Assembly (NCBI GenBank): GCA_020426865.1
Contig: JAGQPD010000133.1
Span: 1-33,406, forward strand
Length of the DNA stretch: 33,406 bases
Direction: 5' to 3'
DNA from: Planctomycetales bacterium
Lineage (GTDB): Bacteria; Planctomycetota; Planctomycetia; Pirellulales; Pirellulaceae
Shown: one piece after another, positions 24,250 to 30,935 of the stretch
Position numbering within the stretch: position 1 is the stretch's first letter
Layout: each line of letters opens with the position of its first letter
Notes under the pieces: generated by a model
Databases searched by the model: none
What the model saw: only the letters and a program-made list of their open reading frames with translations
What the model was told of the DNA's origin: nothing
Program-made: the position numbers and the translations under genes

Positions 24250-25623
24250 ATGAGTCGCCGACTGTGCTTCAATGCTCGACGTTTTTCCACGGGACTGCCT
24301 GGACTGTTGCTCGTCATTGCCTGTTCTTGCCGCGCGCACACCGTTACCGGACAAACACTCAATCAAGCGGGGACGAACTCGGCTGTGCCCGCAACAGCTG
24401 TCGCCGATCGACCAGCCGACGAAACTCGCGCCGGCGCGAACGGACCGGCAATTGCCCCCGATGAAGCGATTCCCCATGTCGATTGGAAGGACGCCAAACA
24501 AGTTGTCGGAAAGTCCGCGATGGTAAGCGGCACGATCGTGGCAGTCGGACACGCGCAGCGGGTTCATTTTCTCAATTTTTCTCAGGACCGAAACGTATTT
24601 AAGTTGGTGGTTTTTTCTGACGCACTTGAGAATTTCCCGGATTCACTCGAGAATCTCTACCGACAAAAGACGGTGCTTGTCCGCGGCGTCGTGACGTTGT
24701 ATCAAGGCGTTCCACAAATTCAATTGGCTAGCCCTGACAACATAAAGATTGTCGACGTCCTCCCCCCATACGTCACTCCTCGCAAACAACGCTCCGTGCC
24801 AATCGGCGACGAGATTACCGTCGGCACGTTCAACGTGCGCAATTTGTTTGACGATTTCGACGACCCCTACGCACAAGATGAAACGACTCGCGCCAAACCA
24901 CGCCCCGAATTGGAACGACTGGCTCAGACCATCCGATCGATCAATGCGGATGTCCTGGCAATGCAAGAAGTTGAATCGCGTGGATTCCTCGAACGGTTCC
25001 TCGACGTGTTTCTCCCCGATATGGGCTATCGGCATGTCGTTCACTTTGAAGGAAACGACCTCCGCGGTATTGACGTTTGTGTTCTATCGCGCGCTCCCGT
25101 TGGCAAAGTCACCTCCTATCGACACCTCGAATTCCCCGACGCTTCGGGACACTCTCGCAGCTTCAATCGCGATCTGCTCGATGTGGAAATCCTCCCAGAC
25201 CAAGGCACTCCCTTCCAGTTATGGGTCGTACATCTGAAGAGCAATTCCGACGGTCGTGAATTCGCTGAACCGATTCGCCTGGCCGAAGCCCAACAATTAC
25301 GAACCCTTTACGAACGAGCTCTTGCTGCCAACCCGCAAATACAAATCGTCCTTTGCGGTGACTTTAATGACACGATCGACAGTAAGACCTTGAAGACCAT
25401 CGTAGGTAACGACAAACTGCCGTTGCAGTCGTTCCTCAACGAGTTGCCTGACGATCAGACGATTACCTATAACCAGCCTCCGTATCTTTCGATGATCGAT
25501 TTTGTCTTCTGTTCACCGTCGATGGCAACACGGTATGTCCCTCAATCGTATCGCATTCGGCAAAACGTGTTGGAACAATCCGGTTCAGACCATAACCCCG
25601 TGACCGCCAGATTCAAACGATAG
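24250..25623 (+). CDS. Exported OB-fold plus endonuclease/exonuclease/phosphatase-family protein, possible lipoprotein
   Basis: A 457-residue protein. The signal region ends in V-I-A-C25, a fair lipobox, so it may be membrane-anchored outside the cytoplasm. A low-complexity linker (about 30-75) leads to an OB-like domain (about 80-170: 'GKSAMVSGTIVAVG', 'VFKLVVFSDAL', 'TVLVRGVVTLYQGVPQIQL'). The EEP domain follows: N195 in 'GTFNVRNLF', E240 in 'LAMQEVES', H328, D371/N373 in 'CGDFNDT', and S446-D447-H448 in 'SGSDHNPV' are all present, so catalysis is expected. Substrates in this superfamily include DNA, RNA, phospholipids and inositol phosphates; an OB domain favours nucleic acid. It is divergent from the MoxR operon and appears monocistronic. 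Confidence 0.85.
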   Translation: MSRRLCFNARRFSTGLPGLLLVIACSCRAHTVTGQTLNQAGTNSAVPATAVADRPADETRAGANGPAIAPDEAIPHVDWKDAKQVVGKSAMVSGTIVAVGHAQRVHFLNFSQDRNVFKLVVFSDALENFPDSLENLYRQKTVLVRGVVTLYQGVPQIQLASPDNIKIVDVLPPYVTPRKQRSVPIGDEITVGTFNVRNLFDDFDDPYAQDETTRAKPRPELERLAQTIRSINADVLAMQEVESRGFLERFLDVFLPDMGYRHVVHFEGNDLRGIDVCVLSRAPVGKVTSYRHLEFPDASGHSRSFNRDLLDVEILPDQGTPFQLWVVHLKSNSDGREFAEPIRLAEAQQLRTLYERALAANPQIQIVLCGDFNDTIDSKTLKTIVGNDKLPLQSFLNELPDDQTITYNQPPYLSMIDFVFCSPSMATRYVPQSYRIRQNVLEQSGSDHNPVTARFKR

Positions 25624-25927
25624 AAGGGCAACAAGGATGTCATTGAGGCCCCAGAAAAAGGATGTCATTGAGGCCCCAGTACAAATCCCTGGCTGCGTAA
25701 GTTGTCCGTTGGGGGCGGTCCACTGCCTGTCCGCGTTGCCTTGTCGGTAGGTCCTCGCGTTGAGCGAGTGACGATGTTTGACTAAAGCCATACATTCGTG
25801 CTAACCGATACTGCTTAACACTCGCCGAGCGGCGCCCTATGGCCCAATGTACGTGCATTTGGTTCGCGCTATTGCCGGGCTAGTATCGATTGCTTGGACA
25901 CGAATAAATCGCTGAGTCGAAACTGTC
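25624..25927. other. Intergenic, no gene recognised
   Basis: This 304-base stretch holds the exact 22-base direct repeat at 25633-25679 and the region before the small RHH-like gene. No intrinsic terminator or convincing promoter was found by eye. Confidence 0.5.
25633..25679 (+). repeat. Exact 22-bp direct repeat, 25-bp period
   Basis: Identical 22-base units lie at 25633-25654 and 25658-25679, separated by AAA. Each begins AAGGATGTCATTG and ends GGCCCCAG. The repeat starts 9 bases after the stop of the nuclease-like gene. It is not a hairpin. Confidence 0.93.
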
Positions 25928-26407
25928 ATGGAACAAAACGCAGCCGCGATGCTGCTGCTAGCTGCCTCCGTATGCGGCTATGCTGCCAGCGCAACGACGA
26001 ATCATAACTTGAGCACGATGATGGGGGTCGTGGCGATCGGTGTCGGTCTCTGGGGCGGCCTTTCTCTAATGCAGGCAACGGCAGCAGCAAGCGATGCGGC
26101 AAGACAAGGTCACGCTGTGAAGCGACGGACGACGCCTGCAGCAGCCATGGGCAATACAACGGATTTGCCGCCATCGAATGACTCGGTGACAACGACCGAG
26201 TTGGGGCTTTATTCTACTCCACACGGATCAACGGCTGGTGGTGAAATCGGCGGAATCTCGCTGACGCCGGAGGTCAATGCCCAGATTGCCGTGGTTGCCC
26301 ACATGAAAGGGCTCCCTCGCAATCAGATCGTCGACGAGGTTCTGCGTCGACACTTGCCGCGTTTTACGCACGAAGCGAACGACAACTCGAATCAGCGGCG
26401 AGCTTAG
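25928..26407 (+). CDS. Small membrane protein with ribbon-helix-helix-like C-terminus
   Basis: A 159-residue protein of unknown function. Two hydrophobic segments lie at about 5-22 and 31-50. A Thr/Ser/Pro-rich linker follows (about 65-105). The C-terminal ~45 residues read 'GISLTPEVNAQIAVVAHMKG' then 'PRNQIVDEVLRRHL', which has the strand-helix-helix layout and spacing of ribbon-helix-helix (CopG/Arc-like) domains. Linking such a domain to a membrane anchor is unusual. The start has no strong ribosome-binding site. The TAG stop interlocks with the TAA stop of the convergent membrane-protein gene (26404-26407). It could be a membrane-tethered regulator or an assembly factor that only uses the RHH fold for dimerisation. 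Confidence 0.7.
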   Translation: MEQNAAAMLLLAASVCGYAASATTNHNLSTMMGVVAIGVGLWGGLSLMQATAAASDAARQGHAVKRRTTPAAAMGNTTDLPPSNDSVTTTELGLYSTPHGSTAGGEIGGISLTPEVNAQIAVVAHMKGLPRNQIVDEVLRRHLPRFTHEANDNSNQRRA

Positions 26408-27303
26408 TGCGTGCTAACGGTCGCATCCGCACGGCGGCGAATCCACGATTCATCGACAAATCGTCGCAACATCGTCTGAAACGCCAGCTCCAACTGCTCG
26501 GAGTGCTCGTCGGAGAGAATTGTCGGTGACACATTCGGTCGATCGTTTCTCACGCCGAAACCACTCCACTCCAGGACGATCGGCCAATCATACCGGTGGC
26601 TGCTGGCGTTGATCCGTTGCTGAAGCCTCACTCCCCATACGATCCCGAACGAATTGCGAAAATCCAGCCACAATCGGTCGTCCCGAGAACGAATCATGAG
26701 AGGGCGGCAGTTTTGCCAGGCGACCGCGAGGGCCCCGATCGCCGTCAGAAACACTGCCAGAAATGTTCCGGTCGGTCCCATCGCGCTTCGCCATCCCGGC
26801 AGGTGCTCGGTCAAGAGCAGCACTTGGGCACCAGCAAACGCGAGCGCCGCAAGCCAATATCGTGTCAGCAACCAGTTTCCAGCACCGACCAAAATCAAGC
26901 CCCACAAGAACCAGCCGCGTGCATCATGCAGTTGCAACGACGCTTGACGCCGCACAAGACAAGCTTCGGCGGCGGGGAGCGCCAAGACCACCCACAACGA
27001 AATCACGATCCACTGCCAGGCCAGATGCTGGGGTCGTCGCGCCCCAAGGACAGCCATCGGCGGACAGAACGTGGTAACGGCCGCGGAAAATCTCAGGGCC
27101 GCCAGTCGCCCTCCGTCTGTCCCCTGCCAGCCCATCCATTCCGCAAGCACAATCGCGATTATCGAAACCAAAGACCACACCACGGGGGCAATGAGGGTCG
27201 TTCCCCGGGCCCGAGGTGATTGCCAAATGACGATCGCCGCTGTGAGAATGGCCAAAACGACCGTGGCGAGGAACATTTCGGCAGGAGAAAACCAGTCGGC
27301 CAT
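26404..27303 (-). CDS. Polytopic membrane protein of unknown function
   Basis: A 299-residue protein with about seven or eight hydrophobic segments, spread over residues 8-215: 'EMFLATVVLAILTAAIVIW', 'VVWSLVSIIAIVLAEWMGW', 'WIVISLWVVLALPAAEACL', 'GWFLWGLILVGAGNWLL', 'YWLAALAFAGAQVLLL', 'TGTFLAVFLTAIGALAVAW'. The last ~85 residues are soluble: 'DDRLWLDFRNSFGIVWGVRL', then 'DWPIVLEWSGFG'. I recall a similar W-L-D-F-R-x-x-F-G-x-V-W-G-x-R tail in planctomycete membrane proteins, but no named family was identified. Codon use and length indicate a real gene. It converges with the RHH-like gene, sharing 4 bases at the stops. Confidence 0.75.
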   Translation of the reverse strand: MADWFSPAEMFLATVVLAILTAAIVIWQSPRARGTTLIAPVVWSLVSIIAIVLAEWMGWQGTDGGRLAALRFSAAVTTFCPPMAVLGARRPQHLAWQWIVISLWVVLALPAAEACLVRRQASLQLHDARGWFLWGLILVGAGNWLLTRYWLAALAFAGAQVLLLTEHLPGWRSAMGPTGTFLAVFLTAIGALAVAWQNCRPLMIRSRDDRLWLDFRNSFGIVWGVRLQQRINASSHRYDWPIVLEWSGFGVRNDRPNVSPTILSDEHSEQLELAFQTMLRRFVDESWIRRRADATVSTH

Positions 27304-27554
27304 GTTGTGTTGTTGACGCGAACGACGAAGTGCTACGAACTACCGGCACGAAGTAAGCATTGTACAGGATCCGTAGATCATCGGCATGGCGCCGGTTCTA
27401 CGGTCCAATTAGCAATTTATGTCGCAAAAAATCAACGTGTTGCGTTTGCACACGCCATCGCTGCATGCAATGTTTCCCCTGGGCAACAGCCCTTTCCCAC
27501 CTGAGCGACCTCACCGAATCCCACCCTACCTTCCTACCTAGGAGCATCCCTATC
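27304..27554. other. Divergent intergenic region
   Basis: A 251-base gap between the divergently read membrane-protein gene and the Cys-rich exported protein. An A/T-richer patch at 27405-27440 is the probable promoter zone. An in-frame upstream extension of the Cys-rich gene to 27360 lacks a ribosome-binding site and is not favoured. Confidence 0.4.
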
Positions 27555-28268
27555 ATGAAGAACATCGCAATCCCCACGCTGATGCTGATGGCTGGCCTTC
27601 AGGCTACCGCCGTCGCAGACTGGTGTGGCTTTGGTGGCGGGGCCGAATTTGGTCCGGCCACTGGTTGCCAAGCACCTGCCGCCGGTTACGGATTCCGCAC
27701 GGGGCTTCGTTGTGCATCGCCGGAGTCCCTGTGGGCCGGCTTCTGTGCCGAGAATCCGTGCCAAAGTGGTCAATGTGCGGCCCCGGTCGCGGCGCCGGCG
27801 TGCCAGTCTTGCCAAGGCGGATATCTTTTGGATCGACTGCGCGCCCGCCAAATGCAGCAGTATCAAATGACTGCACCCTGTGATGGTTCATCGTCTTACG
27901 CCGCGCCGGCCAATCCGGCCTGTGACAGTTGTAACGGGTGTGGCGGTAGTCCGGCGAACGTTGACACCGGCACCCCCGCATTGCCTCCGCAGGATGCACC
28001 CTTGCCGCCCGAACCGGTCCCGACAACGATCGAACCGGCTCCGGACCCCGCAAACTACTTTCCTCAAGCCGAATATGGAAGCAACAATTTCGTGCCAGAC
28101 GATAGCTTGGCTCCGGCCGTCGAAGATCCGCCACTTTTGAACTCGCCATCGGCCATTGACGACCAACCAGAGGAACTCCCCAGCGCCAATGACAGCCTCG
28201 ATCCACCCGCCCTGAATAGTGACAGCCTCGAAGACGACAACCTTGAAGACAGTGATACTGATGCGTGA
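27555..28268 (+). CDS. Exported Cys-rich protein with Pro-rich, acidic C-terminal tail
   Basis: A 237-residue protein of unknown function. It begins 'MKNIAIPTLMLMAGLQATAVAD', a signal peptide with cleavage after AVA. The mature N-terminal half has about a dozen Cys in loose pairs, including 'CQSGQC', 'CQSCQGGY' and 'CDSCNGCGG', separated by Ala/Pro/Gly-rich stretches; this suggests a disulfide-bonded or metal-binding surface protein. The second half is Pro-rich and ends strongly acidic ('DSLEDDNLEDSDTDA'). GGAG at 27541-27544 lies 10 bases before ATG 27555. The stop codon is formed inside a short tandem repeat, and a strong terminator follows. A single-gene transcript is likely. Confidence 0.78.
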   Translation: MKNIAIPTLMLMAGLQATAVADWCGFGGGAEFGPATGCQAPAAGYGFRTGLRCASPESLWAGFCAENPCQSGQCAAPVAAPACQSCQGGYLLDRLRARQMQQYQMTAPCDGSSSYAAPANPACDSCNGCGGSPANVDTGTPALPPQDAPLPPEPVPTTIEPAPDPANYFPQAEYGSNNFVPDDSLAPAVEDPPLLNSPSAIDDQPEELPSANDSLDPPALNSDSLEDDNLEDSDTDA

Positions 28269-28309
28269 TACTACTGATGCGTGATACTACTGATGCATGA
28301 TACTGTTGC
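28252..28309 (+). repeat. 16-bp tandem repeat overlapping a stop codon
   Basis: Two perfect units GTGATACTACTGATGC (28265-28280, 28281-28296) are flanked by related 13-base partial units (28252-28264 and 28297-28309). The TGA stop of the Cys-rich gene (28266-28268) is the start of the first full unit. The unit length is not a multiple of three. Confidence 0.9.
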
Positions 28310-28353
28310 GTAGATTTGCCGTGTGATCCCGACTTGTTTCGCGGAACTTCCAG

Positions 28354-28391
28354 TGACGAGCGTTTGCCAAGAAGGGCAAACGCTCGTTTTT
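28354..28391 (+). terminator. Strong intrinsic terminator of the Cys-rich gene
   Basis: ACGAGCGTTTGCC (28354-28366) pairs perfectly with GGCAAACGCTCGT (28373-28385) across a 6-base loop. The T run continues to 28391. It lies 85 bases after the stop of the Cys-rich gene. Confidence 0.92.
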
Positions 28392-28497
28392 TTGTACTTT
28401 TTCGGATCAGCAAGAAAAATCATTAGAGGTGGCCAGATTCCCCTGAAGGGACAGGCGCCGATTCGCCGATACAGAGAGTAGAGTTTACCGGGAGGGG

Positions 28498-28522
28498 CGG
28501 GCCGCCTTACCGTGGCCCGTTT
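28498..28522 (+). terminator. Weak hairpin with short T run
   Basis: CGGGCC (28498-28503) pairs with GGCCCG (28514-28519) across a 10-base loop and is followed by TTT. It is too weak to be called confidently as a terminator. Confidence 0.3.
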
Positions 28523-28530
28523 CGAAAATG

Positions 28531-28572
28531 AGGTCCTGATACAACAATGGATTGTGGTATCAGGACCTTTTT
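28531..28572. terminator. Bidirectional terminator at the end of the TPR gene
   Basis: AGGTCCTGATAC (28531-28542) pairs with GTATCAGGACCT (28556-28567). Inside it, ACAAT and ATTGT extend the stem after one mismatch. Five T follow on the plus strand; on the minus strand the hairpin is followed by CATTTT. It lies 31 bases beyond the stop of the minus-strand TPR gene, so it can end that transcript and block read-through from the left. Confidence 0.8.
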
Positions 28573-28602
28573 GTTTATCGCAACTATTGGTTGGACGGTG
28601 GA

Positions 28603-30060
28603 TCAACCGCCGGCCGCGGAACCCAAGCGTGACAACATCTCGGTCGCTTCTTGTCGATAGGGAAATGCGGCTTTTCCATCGAGCGTGGTTTTGATCAAAC
28701 GCGCCGCTTCGTCCGTCCGGCCACGTTGCTCGAGGATTCTCGCGGCGAAATAGGCGCTATCGGGAGTCACATTACCTGCGGCCAATGCCTGTTGGATCAA
28801 ACGCTCGGATTCGCCGACTTGTCCCAGGCGGAACAGCACCCAGGCGAAAGTAATCGCAGCTTCGCGAGCCACCGGTTGGGTCATGTCGGTGAACAACCGA
28901 GCATTTTGTTGGGAGTATTCCAGCGCCTTGCGGCGTTTGGCTTCGTCTTCTTGCTCGACCAGGACGATCGACAGTTGATTGGTAACGACGGCGTTGGACG
29001 GTTGCAACAGGTGTGCCCGTTCGAATGCCACCTCGGCCACTCCGAGATTTTTTTCGAATCGTGCCACCAATCCGTCGAGCAGATTGACTTGGAACGAGCT
29101 GGCATTTATTTTCTTCGCCGCATCCAAACACTGTTTCGCCAAAGCCACATTCCCGTTTTCCAGGGCCCATTGCGCGACTTGCATCTGCGTCGTTTCACTG
29201 TTCGCGTCCCGTTCGGCCGCCTTGCTCATCAGATTCTGTGCGAGCTGATCGGCACCGTTGACCTCCGGGTGCTGCTGATAAAGCAGCGCCATGTTAATTT
29301 CTGGACGGGGTTGGGAGCTGTCGAGCTTGTAAACCTCTTGCAACTCGGAATAGGCCTTCTTAATCAGTTCGTCATCTTTGTTTTTAGCGCCCAATTCGAA
29401 CTGAGCACGCGCGATACGCGTATGGGCGTTAACACTTTGAGGGTCCACCGCAACCGCCTTTTCCAAGGCAGCTAGCGCACCGCTCCAATTGTCACGCGAC
29501 GCGGCCACAGCACTGGCGCCAATACTTGCCCTTGTCGCAAGATCTTTTTTTCGCTTGGGGTTTTCGCTGAAGCCGTCAAGAAGTGACAGAGACTTGGCGA
29601 AAAGCAATTCAGCCTCGGCCAACCGCCGCTGTTGAAGGGCACTTTCACCAAACAATACATACGCTTCGGGATCCTTGGGGCTTTCCGTCACCGCACGCTC
29701 CAGCGCCTCGCGGGCCGCATTGGTATCCTTTGCGGCAACGTACAACTGGGCCATCATCACCGAGGCCGGAGCAAGCTGAGGGTTCTTTTGCTTGGCGGTC
29801 TTGAGCAAATCGAGCGCACCATCGAAATCACGATAACGAAAACGAGTGATCGCGTCTTCCACGTCCTTGTACTGCGGCCCCACATCGCCCACGGCATTGC
29901 CAATCAACTGCTTGACAAGATCTCCACCTTCTTGGGCCGCTGTGGTGGTGAACGTCCCCGCCACCCCACATGCGGTCAACATGATGATCCTCGCACACGA
30001 TTGCCACCCGAACAAGAGACACACAAGTGTCTCTTGAGAATTTCCCTTGGTACGAAACAT
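28603..30060 (-). CDS. Exported TPR-repeat protein
   Basis: A 485-residue protein made largely of tetratricopeptide repeats. After an N-terminal hydrophobic segment (about 14-42, cleavage near 'TTAAQ') come helical pairs such as 'FDGALDLLKTAKQKNPQLAP', 'TNAAREALERAVTESPKDPE', 'NWSGALAALEKAVAVDPQS', 'LGVAEVAFERAHLLQPSN' and 'RTDEAARLIKTTLDG'. TPR arrays bind proteins, so this is probably a periplasmic or outer-envelope scaffold; no catalytic motif is visible. The ATG at 30060 is chosen for the signal peptide that follows. A perfect 10-bp hairpin lies in codons 9-16. The gene is single and ends at a strong bidirectional hairpin. Confidence 0.87.
   Translation of the reverse strand: MFRTKGNSQETLVCLLFGWQSCARIIMLTACGVAGTFTTTAAQEGGDLVKQLIGNAVGDVGPQYKDVEDAITRFRYRDFDGALDLLKTAKQKNPQLAPASVMMAQLYVAAKDTNAAREALERAVTESPKDPEAYVLFGESALQQRRLAEAELLFAKSLSLLDGFSENPKRKKDLATRASIGASAVAASRDNWSGALAALEKAVAVDPQSVNAHTRIARAQFELGAKNKDDELIKKAYSELQEVYKLDSSQPRPEINMALLYQQHPEVNGADQLAQNLMSKAAERDANSETTQMQVAQWALENGNVALAKQCLDAAKKINASSFQVNLLDGLVARFEKNLGVAEVAFERAHLLQPSNAVVTNQLSIVLVEQEDEAKRRKALEYSQQNARLFTDMTQPVAREAAITFAWVLFRLGQVGESERLIQQALAAGNVTPDSAYFAARILEQRGRTDEAARLIKTTLDGKAAFPYRQEATEMLSRLGSAAGG
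30013..30036. repeat. Perfect 10-bp inverted repeat at the 5' end of the TPR gene
   Basis: CAAGAGACAC (30013-30022) and GTGTCTCTTG (30027-30036) are exact complements around ACAA. In the TPR mRNA the hairpin spans bases 25-48 of the reading frame. Whether it has a role is unknown. Confidence 0.85.
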
Positions 30061-30336
30061 GGTGATTTCCCCATTGATTAACTGTTTGACGATTGTCCCG
30101 ACGCGGCTCTAGTCTATGAGCCGGCTAAAGTTGCCAACCACTCCCGGTTGCGCCTGCCCCTAGAATTGCTATTGTAGCCACCCCCCTCAATCTTTACCGC
30201 ACGTAACGAGCAAGAAACCGACCAGGAGGACGCCGATCGAGCTGCAATCCGCATCTTGTAGTGAGTCTAACGGTTATCCGACTATTTCGCGAGCCATACT
30301 CGGGCACCAACGGTTCCCCAGTCCCGACGTCAACGA

Positions 30337-30648
30337 TTATCCGTCAGACCGCAGCCGGACGTGCTGTGCCTCGTGCGCCACCATCCACTCCAACCACCGC
30401 TCGTGGTCTTCCGACAACTCGATTTCTGCCTTGGCCGCCGCGTCCAACGGAGAAACCACCTGGACTATTAAATCCTCCAACCAAGTTCGCGATTCCGCCA
30501 AATCGATCCAGTACTCCCCCGGTCCCAAGACAGGGATCCCGGGAGCGTCGCGGGGGGTCATGAAATAGGCAATTTCCGTCCGAAAACTGTCCGGCATCGC
30601 ACACGGCTGGAGATCAGGATGCGCCACCGAATGTACCCAAACCGTCAT
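30337..30648 (-). CDS. Small hypothetical protein (103 aa)
   Basis: I do not recognise a named family. The protein reads like a real soluble domain: 'MTVWVHSVAHPDLQP', 'SFRTEIAYFMTPRDAPG', 'LGPGEYWIDLAESRTWLED', 'LSEDHERWLEWMVAHEAQHV'. A histidine-containing H-E-A-Q-H pattern near the end looks like the HExxH zinc-protease core, but its position within the last ten residues and the lack of a further ligand make a protease unlikely. I chose ATG 30648 because AGGA lies 8 bases before it; ATG 30654 is too close to that site. A longer form up to 30741 would read through a tandem repeat and is not favoured. It is isolated between the TPR gene and the giant secreted protein. Confidence 0.6.
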   Translation of the reverse strand: MTVWVHSVAHPDLQPCAMPDSFRTEIAYFMTPRDAPGIPVLGPGEYWIDLAESRTWLEDLIVQVVSPLDAAAKAEIELSEDHERWLEWMVAHEAQHVRLRSDG

Positions 30649-30684
30649 CTTCATTATCCTCGCTGGCAAAACCACCACCAACCA

Positions 30685-30716
30685 TGCCCCATTGACCACG
30701 TGCCCCATTGACCACG
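30685..30716 (+). repeat. Exact 16-bp tandem duplication
   Basis: TGCCCCATTGACCACG occurs at 30685-30700 and 30701-30716 with no gap. It lies upstream of the 103-aa hypothetical gene, in the gap before the giant secreted protein. Confidence 0.92.
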
Positions 30717-30935
30717 CACTCTTCACACACCTAGTATTCAAGCCGCCGGAGGCACCAGGGAACCACTTTGAACGTCAGCCAGCACATTCGGTATGGCTGG
30801 CATCATCGATCCGGTTCGGAGGATCGGATTGATCCGGAAGATGTCAACCGACTCCAACGCACGCCCAGCTCATGAGGTAGGCTTTGTATTGTATGGCCCG
30901 ACCCCCTGTTCTGCACCCCTTCTCTGATTTTGCCG

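Larger units (their letters stand above)
28269..28602. other. Non-coding stretch between two converging genes, with three hairpins
   Basis: After the tandem repeat this region contains three inverted repeats, listed separately (28354-28391, 28498-28522, 28531-28572). No open frame looks coding. The DNA at 28392-28497 carries no recognised element; it could hold a small plus-strand transcript ending at the later hairpins. Confidence 0.5.

Noticed and set aside
28252-28309. CRISPR array
   Set aside because: The units are 16 bp, contiguous and lack spacers.
27604-28413. Minus-strand open frame of 269 codons opposite the Cys-rich gene
   Set aside because: It would cross the strong terminator hairpin at 28354-28391 and has no ribosome-binding site; the plus-strand gene has a signal peptide and Shine-Dalgarno.
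28651-29475. Plus-strand open frame of 274 codons opposite the TPR gene
   Set aside because: The minus strand encodes obvious TPR repeats; the plus frame is their shadow.
30343-30357. HEAQH near the C-terminus of the 103-aa protein as a zinc protease motif
   Set aside because: It is within the last ten residues, with no room for the fold or a third ligand.
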